Part shown: piece after piece, positions 19,985-31,011 of the stretch
Numbering within the stretch: the first letter of the stretch is position 1
How the letters are laid out: each line of letters starts with the position of its first letter
Virus record (IMG/VR): IMGVR_UViG_3300025098_000123
Location: 1-37,445 of that record
Length of the DNA stretch: 37,445 nt
Source of the DNA: a virus
Reading direction: 5' to 3' (one strand)
Translations under genes and position numbers: made by a program
Notes under the pieces: model-generated
Databases searched by the model: none
What the model was told of the DNA's origin: nothing
Seen by the model: the letters and a program-made list of their open reading frames with translations, nothing else

Positions 19985-22225
19985 ATGTCGTTAAGTTCTC
20001 TACAACTCGATTCATCTGGTGAATTCGATTTGCTATACAATTTTTTCTATGTGCGAGACTATAGAAATGTAGAGACCTACGAGACCTTTGCGCTTCCCTT
20101 TACACCTCTTTATTTTACACCCAATTTAAATGATGGGATAGAAGATTTTGTTTCTAATAAGCGACTTGTATGGAATTTTGGTGATGGTACTACAGTAGAA
20201 AGTGTTACTGCATCACATGCATATGACAAACCGGGACAGTATAAGGTAACCTGTCATTTATATGATAAGACAGGTACCGGTTATTTTGATACATTCTCTT
20301 CAAAGGTAGATATTAAAGATTATATTGAGGATACTCTCGATATTAGCGTTAGTAACACCTTATCATCTACATTATCTGCAGATACAGGTCAGCTAGATAA
20401 TCCAATTACCATTGATAGGTATAATTCATATAGATCTCTTGAGCTTGGTATCCCGTCAATAGTAGCATATTCTTCTGCTGGTACTGATAACGATTATTTT
20501 CGGAATGGTTACTCTAATGAAACATATGGTCATTTAAAGCCATATTCCTCTTTTGTACAAAAATTAACATCCGGTGGAGTTGTTGAGAACATTGAAGTTG
20601 ACAGTGTTATTACTGAAGATACTCCAATTTATATTAAACTAAGCAGCACTGAGATTGTGCAAACTACGAAAACAGATCCTGATGCTTATTATGCAGGCTT
20701 AACAGGTACGGCAGATATTTATTTTAAGAGTGATTATCCGGGTAAATATAATCTCATATTTGGCTACAAGCAAGGAGATATTTTTGAATATGCTAATACG
20801 ACCAACTATGGCGTATCTTCCACTACAATTTCTAATAACACGTATGACAAGCTTTCCTTTTCATCCAACGGGTTAGATGGAGAAGGTCCTAACAATTCGT
20901 TTACAACTTTTAATATTGGTGCTACAAAATTTGCTACAACAAAAATAGCATTTGTAACTAAAGTGAAGGATGACAATAACTTTACTCAAAAGAACATGCC
21001 ACTATTAAGTGCAGGAAGTGGTCCTAAGTTAAATCTTGTTTTAACAAATGGTACAACCAATTACGATATTGATATATCATCTAATTTCTTAGATCTATCA
21101 ACTCTCAATACTGGTGGATTTTATAAAGGTTATTTTGTAAGTAATAACTCTGATACCTTGGAAGATGTATATCTTTCTGGACATACGACGTATTCTGGTA
21201 ATTTTATATCTGGCGCTAGTAGTACGTTTACTATTTACCCAAGTAGCTTTTATACAGTTTCCAAGAAAGGAGAAAATATAGATTTCAAAGCCGCATTTAA
21301 GGATATTGCAGAACAACCATTATTTACTGACGCAAGGGTTTTGATGAGTGATTTTATTGGATCGATTTTTGGAGATTTGAGCTCTACACAAGATTCTATT
21401 GGTAAAGCAACGTATGAAAAGATACAAAACTTTTTTGATAATAATACATCCATCAACGAAAGTAACGTTGATGAGCTAGACGGTATTTTACAAATGCTTA
21501 ACTTACCAGAGTTAAATAAATATTCCTTTCCACCTAAGCTTAATAGGCTCATTGATTTATTATCTATTAGTAAATCTGAATTATTTGGTCGTCGTAATAG
21601 AAATCAAACCCACTACCAATCTTATGGTTATCGAAATAATGAGTTTTATGGCTTTAACTTAGGTGACAAACTAGATGCAAATAGTATTATTGTTGCTGGG
21701 CAGCCAATAATAGCTTCTGAAAATTATAGTGGTAAATTTACAACGTTAAATACTACTCTCCCCCTTAGTGCTAGAACCACCCCTACTATTACTATTACTG
21801 ATGGGGTTGTATATGGCACATCAACGGGTCAGCTAGTATCTGCTATATCAGAAGAACTTAATAGCGGTACTCCTATTACACTTGAACAATTTGGGCAATG
21901 TGAAGTTCTTACTGAGGGTGGATATGATCTTTTAACTCAACCACTATCGTCAAGCTCACAATTCTATAGATTAGGTGATTATAATGCTACATGGGGATGG
22001 CCGCTTTTATCTGGTGGTGGGCGTGATATTTTCGATATATATAATTTTTACTATCAGAAAGATGTAACTACTGATATTGAAAACTCTATAATTGATTTTA
22101 AGGATCCCAACAACACTATTTCATATAGTCTTACATCTTATAATGATTGGTCGAAAAATGACGGTACTATGTCAAACATCTTCTCACAATCATTATACGA
22201 AGGCCTCAAACTTTTTGAAGATTAA
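19985..22225 (+). CDS. Large baseplate/tail protein with a PKD-like domain
   Basis: The product is 746 residues, strand-rich throughout. A PKD-type Ig domain is visible near residues 60-110: LVWNFGDGTTVES, then SHAYDKPGQYKVTCHLYD. The middle is a long chain of beta segments (Asn/Thr/Ser-rich), followed by a helical stretch near residues 430-530 (SDFIGSIFGDLSS..., DELDGILQMLNLPELNKY) and a terminal region with FYRLGDYNATWGWPLLSGGGRD. Following gp25 and gp6, it occupies the place of gp7/gp8-type wedge genes, but no motif proves that. PKD domains usually mediate protein or glycan contacts. Probably a virion surface or wedge protein. Confidence 0.6.
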   Translation: MSLSSLQLDSSGEFDLLYNFFYVRDYRNVETYETFALPFTPLYFTPNLNDGIEDFVSNKRLVWNFGDGTTVESVTASHAYDKPGQYKVTCHLYDKTGTGYFDTFSSKVDIKDYIEDTLDISVSNTLSSTLSADTGQLDNPITIDRYNSYRSLELGIPSIVAYSSAGTDNDYFRNGYSNETYGHLKPYSSFVQKLTSGGVVENIEVDSVITEDTPIYIKLSSTEIVQTTKTDPDAYYAGLTGTADIYFKSDYPGKYNLIFGYKQGDIFEYANTTNYGVSSTTISNNTYDKLSFSSNGLDGEGPNNSFTTFNIGATKFATTKIAFVTKVKDDNNFTQKNMPLLSAGSGPKLNLVLTNGTTNYDIDISSNFLDLSTLNTGGFYKGYFVSNNSDTLEDVYLSGHTTYSGNFISGASSTFTIYPSSFYTVSKKGENIDFKAAFKDIAEQPLFTDARVLMSDFIGSIFGDLSSTQDSIGKATYEKIQNFFDNNTSINESNVDELDGILQMLNLPELNKYSFPPKLNRLIDLLSISKSELFGRRNRNQTHYQSYGYRNNEFYGFNLGDKLDANSIIVAGQPIIASENYSGKFTTLNTTLPLSARTTPTITITDGVVYGTSTGQLVSAISEELNSGTPITLEQFGQCEVLTEGGYDLLTQPLSSSSQFYRLGDYNATWGWPLLSGGGRDIFDIYNFYYQKDVTTDIENSIIDFKDPNNTISYSLTSYNDWSKNDGTMSNIFSQSLYEGLKLFED

Positions 22226-22230
22226 TAATT

Positions 22231-25152
22231 ATGTCTGACCAATCTATAAGAACAGTTCTAGTTAAGTATTCTATCACTAACCCTGATATTACAGATGGTG
22301 TGTATAGAGATACTATTGCACCGTTTTCGTTTTTAGACTTTATTACTAATACTCAAGCTGATTATTCGCCAGACGAATATAGCTCATTCTATAGTCAATA
22401 CCTTCAAACCTGGTATTCTAATCAAGATGCATCCGAAGAAGAGCAGCAAACGCAATTTAAAGATTATTACAGACAGTTCATTAGAGAGATAGTGATTAAC
22501 TATACAACTGAAACTGAAAAGCGTTTCTTGGAAAAAATAAATTTCAATGATCCAGCTGATTTAGATGTCGCTATACCATTTTTCGCAAACCGTCTTAAAG
22601 ATATTGCATTATTCTATAAGAAAAAACGTGATGAAGGTAAATATGTAATTGATAGAAATAAACTTAAAGGTAGCTCCGTTGGCTTGGAAAAAGCTATTTT
22701 TGACAATATTTATAATTTTATTTTTAATACTGAAGATTCTTTAAATACGGAAAATTTGACGGTTTTCGATGCAATTAAAGATTTAGGGATAGAGGTTGAA
22801 GAATTTGTTGATGTATATGGCGATTACTTTGATGTACCCACTGCTATTAATGAAGCAGCTAACAGAAATGAAATTGAAGCAAAATACTTTTTAGATCCAG
22901 CTGGTATTGAAGCTATTTCTGGTGATAATAATTTTTTAACTAATCTACGAGCATTTAAAATTAATCCCAAGGCATTAACACCCAGTGAGTTTGATGCTAT
23001 TTGTAATCCTGATAATGAATTAGTACAGCTAGCTAATCAATTTAGAAAAGGTGGATTATCAGTATCTGAATTATATTCTTTAAAACGAGCTCTAATTTCA
23101 AAATATATAGGTACAGATATTTACTATATTAACACTACAACAAGCCCTGCTACATCAGGTATTTTAGTTAGAGCAGATACACCAGCTGCTAATGCTCTCA
23201 ATTTACAAGCTGCTAATACAGCTACAGTAGAAAGTAATGAGATCCAACTACTCAGAGATACGGGTCTTAATTTTAAACCTGATGATATTGGTTTATTTAA
23301 ATTGCATGCTGAAGATTACACATATACAATAGACACTAATGCTATAGTGTCGGATGAGGTATATATTTTCCCAGATCCTTCTAAGTTTGGAAACGTTTCT
23401 ACAAACCCTACGGATAATTACCCAGTTTATTACAAGTTTGATTATAGATTTAATACAAGAAACGTATCAAGTGGTTTTGCAACAGGCGATCCTAGAGTTA
23501 CGAACAAATCTACAACTTACGAATCTTACACTACTAAAGAGCGTAATGATTCGCAGTTAGTAGAGCGTAATGATATTAGCTATAAACTAAACTTTACAGA
23601 CTTATACAATCAAGGACTAGTATCGAAATATCAAACTGATATTTACGGTAATGAATATGCATTATTTAAAGCGGAACCTTTAAAACCTATTGACGAAAGT
23701 ATATCTTCAAATATTAAAAATTTACTTTTAAATGGTCATGTGTTTTTCGATGAAGTTGATGGTTATAATTTTAACTATTCTTTAACGGGAGTTAACGGTA
23801 CAACGATTAGATCAGGACTTAGCACATATACTAACGGTGTAACTGCTCTAGATACTCCACTTACTCTATATATGAGAGAGTTTTATCCATATCAAGAGCT
23901 CCTTCAAGACACCAGAAACCTATTACCATACTGGCGAGATGGTGGTGCATTTACATACCTAGATGGTAGTGAACTTCCGAACCCACTTACAGGTCTAGGG
24001 CCTGGATATCCTGCATCCGCCAATTACTATTATACAGTTTTAGTTGAAGGTACATTCCCTACTCCTGTTGATATTCAAACAGAGCAAACACCTTTATCTG
24101 ATATTACAACAGAAGCTGACTTCAATATTATTACAGAGAACGCTGAATTAACTTTTGCAACAGATATACGATATTATCTTTCTGCTGGTGGGCAATATAA
24201 GCGTTACGAAGGAGGGTATTTTACTGATGAGGTTGTAATGCCTAATGATTTTATATACTCAGATAACTACCGTTATTTAGATAGCATTGATTCAAGAGGT
24301 TCAACTATTGTATCCAATCTCACGTCGTCAAATACAACACTTACCAAAGAAGAACAGCAAACATTAATAGGTAGTCTTTACGTTAAGAATGGTACATACT
24401 CTACCTCTGAGTTACTATCATCTGCACTTGAAAAAACTATTACGAAATACGCTCCTTCAATTCAAAATCAAATTAATTACGAGCTGCTAGATTTTGATAT
24501 TATACAAAACACCATATTCCTCGAAACTAAGTCAACCCTCATTATTGACAAAATTTCATATAAAGATGGTGCCTTTACTAAGCCATCAACTATAAATACT
24601 ACATTTTCAGTTAATAGTGCTAATATGGTTGAGGTGTTTACAAATAGGTTTTATAATGAAAAAACTGGTAAGGTGTATTTTGCACGCTTTAAGGATAATG
24701 TTAATGATACATGCGCACCACTAGCGGATAATTATAAAGCAGTATATCCAGAAATCTACGAGTATGATATTCAACAAAATTCAACATCTAAGCTATATCC
24801 AACTGGTGCAGATGATATAACATTGAGTGCTTTTGAATTAAATGTAGAATCTCTTTCATCACGAAATTATACGCCAGATTCTGTACATACTCCTAATCTA
24901 ACTTATAATAAGTTAAATGATATATTTAAACTAACGTATATGGTGTGTGATAAAAACGACTTTACCCACTTAGTGGATGCTTCGTTTAAGATGTCGGATA
25001 ATAAGCTTATCGTTGTGGATTCAAATAGATATGAACCATTAAATAATATTACCAGAACTTCTACATTTGGTGATACTACAAACTTTAGCTTTATTTCTGC
25101 AAGTAATGGATCATTTACTAGAGATTCAAGACACTTCACCCTTACTATATAA
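22231..25152 (+). CDS. Large baseplate protein of unknown type (gp7-like position)
   Basis: The product is 973 residues. The first 250 residues are mostly helical and polar, with repeated phenylalanines and PFFANRLKDIALFYKKKRD, a segment that resembles lines I recall in large tail proteins of marine T4-like phages. From residue about 300 to the end the protein is beta-rich and Asn/Thr/Tyr/Asp-rich, like long fibre or baseplate proteins. There is no recognised enzyme motif. It starts six bases after the preceding gene, and its stop overlaps the next ATG by one base (TAATG), so it belongs to a tight operon. Function is inferred from position only. Confidence 0.55.
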   Translation: MSDQSIRTVLVKYSITNPDITDGVYRDTIAPFSFLDFITNTQADYSPDEYSSFYSQYLQTWYSNQDASEEEQQTQFKDYYRQFIREIVINYTTETEKRFLEKINFNDPADLDVAIPFFANRLKDIALFYKKKRDEGKYVIDRNKLKGSSVGLEKAIFDNIYNFIFNTEDSLNTENLTVFDAIKDLGIEVEEFVDVYGDYFDVPTAINEAANRNEIEAKYFLDPAGIEAISGDNNFLTNLRAFKINPKALTPSEFDAICNPDNELVQLANQFRKGGLSVSELYSLKRALISKYIGTDIYYINTTTSPATSGILVRADTPAANALNLQAANTATVESNEIQLLRDTGLNFKPDDIGLFKLHAEDYTYTIDTNAIVSDEVYIFPDPSKFGNVSTNPTDNYPVYYKFDYRFNTRNVSSGFATGDPRVTNKSTTYESYTTKERNDSQLVERNDISYKLNFTDLYNQGLVSKYQTDIYGNEYALFKAEPLKPIDESISSNIKNLLLNGHVFFDEVDGYNFNYSLTGVNGTTIRSGLSTYTNGVTALDTPLTLYMREFYPYQELLQDTRNLLPYWRDGGAFTYLDGSELPNPLTGLGPGYPASANYYYTVLVEGTFPTPVDIQTEQTPLSDITTEADFNIITENAELTFATDIRYYLSAGGQYKRYEGGYFTDEVVMPNDFIYSDNYRYLDSIDSRGSTIVSNLTSSNTTLTKEEQQTLIGSLYVKNGTYSTSELLSSALEKTITKYAPSIQNQINYELLDFDIIQNTIFLETKSTLIIDKISYKDGAFTKPSTINTTFSVNSANMVEVFTNRFYNEKTGKVYFARFKDNVNDTCAPLADNYKAVYPEIYEYDIQQNSTSKLYPTGADDITLSAFELNVESLSSRNYTPDSVHTPNLTYNKLNDIFKLTYMVCDKNDFTHLVDASFKMSDNKLIVVDSNRYEPLNNITRTSTFGDTTNFSFISASNGSFTRDSRHFTLTI

Positions 25153-25673
25153 TGAGTACAATTTTTATTAACCTCTCCTCTATAACTGAAAACACAAACG
25201 TGTCTAAAGAGGAAATATTATTCAAAGGAGCTCCTACAATAAATTTTGTATTAACTGGTGTATCAGAAGCAACTAATTCCGCTCTTACGTTGGACATTAA
25301 CTGGGGTGATTCAAGCGCTATACAATATGCTCAAAAAGACATTGTCTTTAATTATAAGACCAAATCAATTTTTGATGAGGTGTTATATGGTAAAGTTGGT
25401 GGTACTATTTTAAATCAATATGAGCATACATATGTACCAGCAGTAAGTTCTTTCTTTACTAACTTAACTGCACAATTTTTAATTCATTACAATAATGGAT
25501 TTTACGCTAACGTAATACAACCTATCAAATTGATTCGTGAAAGTTACTACGACAATATACAAAAGCTCGGAATTACGTCAACCCAAATGGTAGGTGCATC
25601 TGCTAGCAACACCATTGCCAACTTACAATCGAAGTTTAACAATTCTACATATATCACTTTCTTGAATAATTAA
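25152..25673 (+). CDS. Small beta-rich structural protein (PKD-like)
   Basis: The product is 173 residues. TLDINWGDSSAIQYAQ is a PKD-like 'W-GD' core, and a later NQYEHTYVPAVS matches the 'Y-H-Y' half of the same fold. The rest is strand-rich, ending in a helical tail with LGITSTQMVGASAS. The gene overlaps the previous stop by one base (TAATG), indicating coupled translation, and is probably assembled together with its large neighbours. I cannot name a homologue. Confidence 0.5.
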   Translation: MSTIFINLSSITENTNVSKEEILFKGAPTINFVLTGVSEATNSALTLDINWGDSSAIQYAQKDIVFNYKTKSIFDEVLYGKVGGTILNQYEHTYVPAVSSFFTNLTAQFLIHYNNGFYANVIQPIKLIRESYYDNIQKLGITSTQMVGASASNTIANLQSKFNNSTYITFLNN

Positions 25674-25693
25674 TTGTGTTTCGTGTTTGTACC

Positions 25694-25701
25694 ATTAAAT
25701 A
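25694..25701 (+). promoter_or_regulatory. T4-type late promoter box, ATTAAATA
   Basis: The box ends 9 bases before the ATG at 25711, an exception to the usual 5-base spacing. Confidence 0.45.
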
Positions 25702-25710
25702 TGTATGTAA

Positions 25711-28700
25711 ATGGCGAATACCAATACATACTCAGTTAGCTCAATAGCATTCCCAACTGCAGAATATAATGATAGATATATCACTATTGAGCAAACTAAA
25801 TCCACCTTGGAGCAAGGGTTAAATATCAATCTTATTGATGCTCTTTCCGGTACTCGAGATAGTAAGATAAATAACTATTCTTCTCACTATCTTACAGGTA
25901 AAAATAAGTTAGAAAACTTTATATCCCTGTCAGCTACTACTAGTGATACGACTGCTTCATTGGTAACAAGGATTGGTTTCGAGCGTCCTAATAACGAGCA
26001 ACATCAATATTTATACATTTTTAAAAGTCTTGCAGATCAAACTACGTCGCAAAGGGCTTTAGGTATACAACCTCTCAATAAAACTGGGCTATTAGCCAAC
26101 AATTACTTTTTTGAAATAGAAGCGCTAAATAACAACTTATGTCGAATTAAACATAATAATGGGGTGTTTGATTTTTATCTCAATTATAATAATAACGTAA
26201 ATAAGTTTGTGTTTTATCAAAATACAGATAATTATAGAGATATTACCCGAGAGCAGAGTGATGTGTTTAGATACGTTTTAGATGATGATGGGTATTTACA
26301 ACTATTCAAATTTGAAGATAGTGTTCTTAATATTGTTACGTTAAGTGGAAGTGAACTTATTCTTACACCTTTAGTATCAGGAAGTTTAAATCGTGGTCTC
26401 AACAATCTAATGCATATTGATTATTCATTAGATCAAAATATAGATGCAATTAATAAAAGTTTTATAACTTACAATGTTAATAAAACATCCAATTTAACTC
26501 TCAATACTGAAGCCAGTAATTTTAATGAAGATGGTCAATATGTTTTTACAACAGCCTACAATACTGTTTCAGCAGAGTCACTACCACTAAACTATTTTTC
26601 ACTAGATACAAATAGATCAGAATTTAACTATATTAAGCGTGGCTCAAATATGGTTGATAGCTCGATTGGATTAGGACGAGATCCACGTGAATATTATAAT
26701 TTAAATTCGGGCAACGATCAGGAGAAAGGTTTAGATAAGATTAGTTTAAATTATAATTTTTATGACAAAGATGTGTATGTGGAAAATGGCAGTGATACTT
26801 ATTTCATTGCTCCCTCTTCAATTTACCCATATGATAAGCTCAACATTAACGACACCACTTTCGTTAATAATGGTGCTTTTGCTGGGCCTACTCCTGTTTT
26901 AGCTGATAAAATTTCTATAAAGAGGCAGAACACTACCCAATATGATAATGGTAGGTATCTCTGCACTTGGTTATCTGGTGGGGGGTTAGGTGACGCAGGT
27001 GTATGGGTAGATAGGTACTACTATCCAGATAAAATTTCTAAAGGAGCAGCATTGTCTGCTACCCCTACTTATGCACCATCCTTTTATGATAGCGTGGATA
27101 CATTAACTTTAAATGCTTCTGATGCTATACTCAATCGAGAAAAATTCTTTGATAAACTAAGTGATGCAGCAATTGAACCTAATATTGCAATTAAATATCA
27201 CCGTATTGGTAATGCTGATATAAAAAAGATTGTTGATAGTTCATCTCCGCTAATTTCGTCTTTTGATACCTTTACCACCTCGAAAATAGTGAGAGGGGAG
27301 ACGGAGAACTTCTGTGTGGATGTTGATGCTAGAGAACTTACTTTTGATGGTGATAGATATAGTGTGCTCAATGTTTCAGAGAAGATTGATGAGACTAAAA
27401 ACTTTACCTTAAATTTTGATATGTATTTAGATCCTACTAATAAGTATGGATTTCAATTATTAGGTAACAATACTAATAAAGGATTTGGTATTTTCCAAGA
27501 TCAGACTGTTACACCATTTATTCACGTGGTAAGTGATCAGACGCTATATATCTACAATACTGATTTTGAGTTGAGAAATAAAGTTGAGTTTAAAACTAAA
27601 ATCAAACAGGTATTTAAAAGAAGTGCTTTAGATGATTATATTGTTACTACTTCTGGAAACCTATTTTATAAAGTTAACACACAAGGTAATAAAATTAAGC
27701 TAGACTGTGGTAGTGATATTTTATCATATATCGGCTACTATCAAATGCATGATCATATCGACTTCATCTCTAGTGATCAAGTAGTTCGTAGAATTAATAC
27801 CAATACATTTTCTGTATCAACCTTATCATCAGCTGAATTTGATGTATATGAAAAACAGTTCTGTTTATACGATAATGTTTTAGAGTATAACGATGATACC
27901 TACAAATTACCTGGTGCTAACAATAACTGGGAAAACGATTCCACTGTATTCTATCAAGTTAGTGACTTTATTGTAAAACATAATTTAGATGGGGCTCCAG
28001 AAGCTTTTCTTAAGTCTAATATTAAAGACTTTTTAGTTGCTCAAAATAAAGTTTATATTTTAAAACCTACTGAATATTTTGTATTCAATACAAGTGGTAT
28101 TTTTGAGTTATCTGGGTCAATTGGTAGTCTTGACAGCCCTGGTTCAGATACAGAACCTGATACAGAGCTATCAGTAGGACTTTCAGGTGGTGAGTTTATA
28201 TCGATAGATTGGGTAAATGAATATGTAAATGGTGTAAACTATCAGTATCCCATTTTACTAGCAAAAGATAATGAAAATAGCTTGTATATGTACAAGAATT
28301 TAAATAACACAGCTGTTGCACTATCTGGAGCCTCATTCGGTCACAATACACCTAACTCTAAGCTAACCAATTATAATGTACTTAATCATTTGTACGATTC
28401 TTCTTCAATTGACTTTAAATTAACGTTGAAGAACTATTTAGACAATGAAGATATCCTTACTAAAACTATTTCTTTTGATCCTAACAACTTTGAGCCAGGG
28501 TTCTATAATTTTACATATAGGTTAGATACAGTACAAGGTAATTCAACGTTATATATTAATGCAGAATTATACGATAATCAAAATTTTGCGCCGGGTAAAT
28601 ATATGATACAGGATATATTTAGCGATGAATTTTTTATTGGATCTACAGGCTTCCAAAGTAATATGGATCTCTCAACTTACCTTAAACAACCAGGTTACTA

Positions 28701-29031
28701 TTATACTAAAGATCTTACTATAAGAAATCCGTATGTTTATAATGAAGCTATTAGTACTGAATTGGTATATGCTTTATATCTATTAGAAAAGCGTATTGAT
28801 GATTTAGTGTTATCTATACCTGCTGGTCAAAGAACTTCAAAAACTGAGATACAGCAGTTCTTTAAGTTTAATAGAAATAATTCTTCAAATACTATTGATA
28901 TTGTTGTAAAAAATCTCAATATTACTGACCAACCTATACGAGAGCAGATAAAGGCGTCCATTTTAGCCGAAGCAGGAAATTTTATACCTACAGGTGTGAC
29001 AATTAACGATATTGTATTTAGAGACTATTAG
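25711..29031 (+). CDS. Very large beta-rich baseplate or fibre protein
   Basis: The product is 1106 residues, the longest in the window. It is nearly all beta-strand and loop, Asn/Tyr/Asp/Thr-rich. The middle (around residues 555-760) contains segments of the type 'FTLNFDMYLDPTNKYGFQLL' and 'DDYIVTTSGNLFYKVNTQGN' that look like lectin or propeller modules. The last 100 residues become partly helical: YYTKDLTIRNPYVYNEAIS, LVYALYLLEKRIDDLVLSIP, and a short QQFFKFNRNN segment ending in strands. Such C-termini often dock fibres to a baseplate. It ends one base before the next ATG. No family can be named with confidence. Confidence 0.55.
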   Translation: MANTNTYSVSSIAFPTAEYNDRYITIEQTKSTLEQGLNINLIDALSGTRDSKINNYSSHYLTGKNKLENFISLSATTSDTTASLVTRIGFERPNNEQHQYLYIFKSLADQTTSQRALGIQPLNKTGLLANNYFFEIEALNNNLCRIKHNNGVFDFYLNYNNNVNKFVFYQNTDNYRDITREQSDVFRYVLDDDGYLQLFKFEDSVLNIVTLSGSELILTPLVSGSLNRGLNNLMHIDYSLDQNIDAINKSFITYNVNKTSNLTLNTEASNFNEDGQYVFTTAYNTVSAESLPLNYFSLDTNRSEFNYIKRGSNMVDSSIGLGRDPREYYNLNSGNDQEKGLDKISLNYNFYDKDVYVENGSDTYFIAPSSIYPYDKLNINDTTFVNNGAFAGPTPVLADKISIKRQNTTQYDNGRYLCTWLSGGGLGDAGVWVDRYYYPDKISKGAALSATPTYAPSFYDSVDTLTLNASDAILNREKFFDKLSDAAIEPNIAIKYHRIGNADIKKIVDSSSPLISSFDTFTTSKIVRGETENFCVDVDARELTFDGDRYSVLNVSEKIDETKNFTLNFDMYLDPTNKYGFQLLGNNTNKGFGIFQDQTVTPFIHVVSDQTLYIYNTDFELRNKVEFKTKIKQVFKRSALDDYIVTTSGNLFYKVNTQGNKIKLDCGSDILSYIGYYQMHDHIDFISSDQVVRRINTNTFSVSTLSSAEFDVYEKQFCLYDNVLEYNDDTYKLPGANNNWENDSTVFYQVSDFIVKHNLDGAPEAFLKSNIKDFLVAQNKVYILKPTEYFVFNTSGIFELSGSIGSLDSPGSDTEPDTELSVGLSGGEFISIDWVNEYVNGVNYQYPILLAKDNENSLYMYKNLNNTAVALSGASFGHNTPNSKLTNYNVLNHLYDSSSIDFKLTLKNYLDNEDILTKTISFDPNNFEPGFYNFTYRLDTVQGNSTLYINAELYDNQNFAPGKYMIQDIFSDEFFIGSTGFQSNMDLSTYLKQPGYYYTKDLTIRNPYVYNEAISTELVYALYLLEKRIDDLVLSIPAGQRTSKTEIQQFFKFNRNNSSNTIDIVVKNLNITDQPIREQIKASILAEAGNFIPTGVTINDIVFRDY

Positions 29032-29032
29032 A

Positions 29033-30991
29033 ATGAGAGATTATTTAACATATAAAAAAGTTTATACGTCCGGGGAAATGTTTACTCTAACCGGGTCAGA
29101 TTTTCACGGTTTTGTAGAAACTGGAAACATTGGAAGTGCAAGAGAAGTATCAACTGGTAAGAGTCTCACCTCTAAAAATACCTATGAAACGGATTTATTT
29201 TTCTCTATAGATTTTAAAGATCGAGTTATTAGCGATATTAACATTACATTACCTAATCAGCTTGACGATTGTCTATTTGCTCTTAATGATAATTTTACTT
29301 ATGAACTTTTTAGATATAAACTGCAAAATTTAAGGGAAAACAATACTTTCGTTTATTCTGAATTGTTTATAAGTTCTAATAAACTACCATATACAGATTC
29401 TTTAAGATATGCCTCTCTTTCCTCTAATACTTTAACAGCGTTTGAAATTAGAACATCAGATGCAACTACCCCACAATTTGTTAGCAATATTAAATTTGAA
29501 AATAGTCACCATTTGAGTGCATTTGGATATATTGTAGGTGCAACTGCTCAACCTAATTTAGAGCATGATGATAGATTTTCGTTATTTGTTTGTACATCAT
29601 CAGACCTTATATGTCTTACTGGTTCCAATACTGATTTAACTATCATAGAAGATACTACTGGCTACGAGACAACAGAAGAAAATAATTTAACGTTTAAAGA
29701 GCTAGGTGGAATTGCATCAACTGATAAATATTTATATCTTTCTGATACTGGTAATAATACCGTACTTCGTTATGATATAGCTGGCTATGTTAACAACGAT
29801 AGTTCTCTTAGAAACAAGCGTAATTATATTGAACTTGTAGGAGGATTCGGGGATTCAAGACGTCAAACTAAATTTGTAAGACCAACTAAATTAGCAGTAA
29901 GACCTGATACAGTAGCTGTATTTGATTCTGGTAATAAGGTAGTTAAGCTTTTTGATGAGAAGTTTAACTATATTACTCGCATTACATCCATTAACTTTAA
30001 TACAGAGACATTTGGCGCTATGGGCTTTGATCCAGATTTCGGATCGTTATATATCTTAACTCATAAGGACGTAGTTACTAACAATATTAATAATAGAATA
30101 GCTTATTTATATCGATACAGTGGTGATAACTTTAGGTTTAAAGAAGAGATTATTTTAGATGATAAGCTAGACCTTGACGAATATATAGTAGATATTTCAT
30201 TTTCTGGTACTGATAGTAACTATTGGTATTTTGCTACAAATAAAACCGTATATAAAAAGTTTAAAACCAGACCCACTAAAGTAATCGGCAAGTATCGTGC
30301 CGAGCGGTTGTATCTTTTAAACCTTGCCACCCAAGATGTTGTAAATGAGCCTATAACTATTAATAATCGTTGGAATTTTAGCGATATTAATTTTTCGCAA
30401 GCTCAGTTTATTTGGAACTTAGGCACTAAGTTTGGAGAAGCAGCAGCAGCTGAGCAAGTTACTGGGTTGTTGGACTCTACAATTAATAGTTACTCTATTT
30501 TCCAATCTACAAGTAGTTTTGATAAGACATATATGTTGACTGATGGTCGTCTATACTTCTTCGACGAGCCAATAACCGCGTCATATCAAAGAGTATTAAA
30601 AGATGTAAACTATACCAACTACGGTAGTGAAGGATTCTCATTAAACCCTGATAGTTTTATTCAACAATCAACAATTAATCTTGAAATTCGTAAACTAATC
30701 GATGATATCTTAACTCTTAAAAATAATATTATTGGAAGATTTTCCGGATCCTACAATAATGACATTTTAGAGCTTGCAGATTACAACTATAACGTGGAGT
30801 TTGATAAATTTATAACACAGGAAATTGAAAATTTTTATATTCATGGTAATGAAGAAAATTTAAATGGTGTTTTAAATAGATGCTTTAAGTTAATTTATGA
30901 GCTACAGTCTAAATTAATTAATTTTGTCCAACCAGATATTGATTCTTCTGTACAACGCTCATATACTGTAGGAGGTATTATAGAAATTTAA
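29033..30991 (+). CDS. Tail/baseplate protein with NHL-like beta-propeller
   Basis: With ATG 29033 the product is 652 residues; a longer TTG frame from 29012 overlaps the previous gene and is unlikely. The centre shows NHL/propeller blades: LGGIASTDKYLYLSDTGNN followed by VLRYDI, VRPTKLAVRPDTVAVFDSGN followed by KVVKLFDEKFNYI, and FGAMGFDPDFGSLYILTH. Each shows the 'GxA/D...YxxDxxN..VxxFD' pattern. The C-terminus changes to long helices (NLEIRKLIDDILTLKNNI, CFKLIYELQSKLINF), likely for attachment. NHL propellers bind proteins or glycans, so a host contact or a docking role is plausible. It starts one base after the preceding stop. Confidence 0.6.
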   Translation: MRDYLTYKKVYTSGEMFTLTGSDFHGFVETGNIGSAREVSTGKSLTSKNTYETDLFFSIDFKDRVISDINITLPNQLDDCLFALNDNFTYELFRYKLQNLRENNTFVYSELFISSNKLPYTDSLRYASLSSNTLTAFEIRTSDATTPQFVSNIKFENSHHLSAFGYIVGATAQPNLEHDDRFSLFVCTSSDLICLTGSNTDLTIIEDTTGYETTEENNLTFKELGGIASTDKYLYLSDTGNNTVLRYDIAGYVNNDSSLRNKRNYIELVGGFGDSRRQTKFVRPTKLAVRPDTVAVFDSGNKVVKLFDEKFNYITRITSINFNTETFGAMGFDPDFGSLYILTHKDVVTNNINNRIAYLYRYSGDNFRFKEEIILDDKLDLDEYIVDISFSGTDSNYWYFATNKTVYKKFKTRPTKVIGKYRAERLYLLNLATQDVVNEPITINNRWNFSDINFSQAQFIWNLGTKFGEAAAAEQVTGLLDSTINSYSIFQSTSSFDKTYMLTDGRLYFFDEPITASYQRVLKDVNYTNYGSEGFSLNPDSFIQQSTINLEIRKLIDDILTLKNNIIGRFSGSYNNDILELADYNYNVEFDKFITQEIENFYIHGNEENLNGVLNRCFKLIYELQSKLINFVQPDIDSSVQRSYTVGGIIEI

Positions 30992-31011
30992 TTGCCTAAT
31001 ACTGCCACTCC

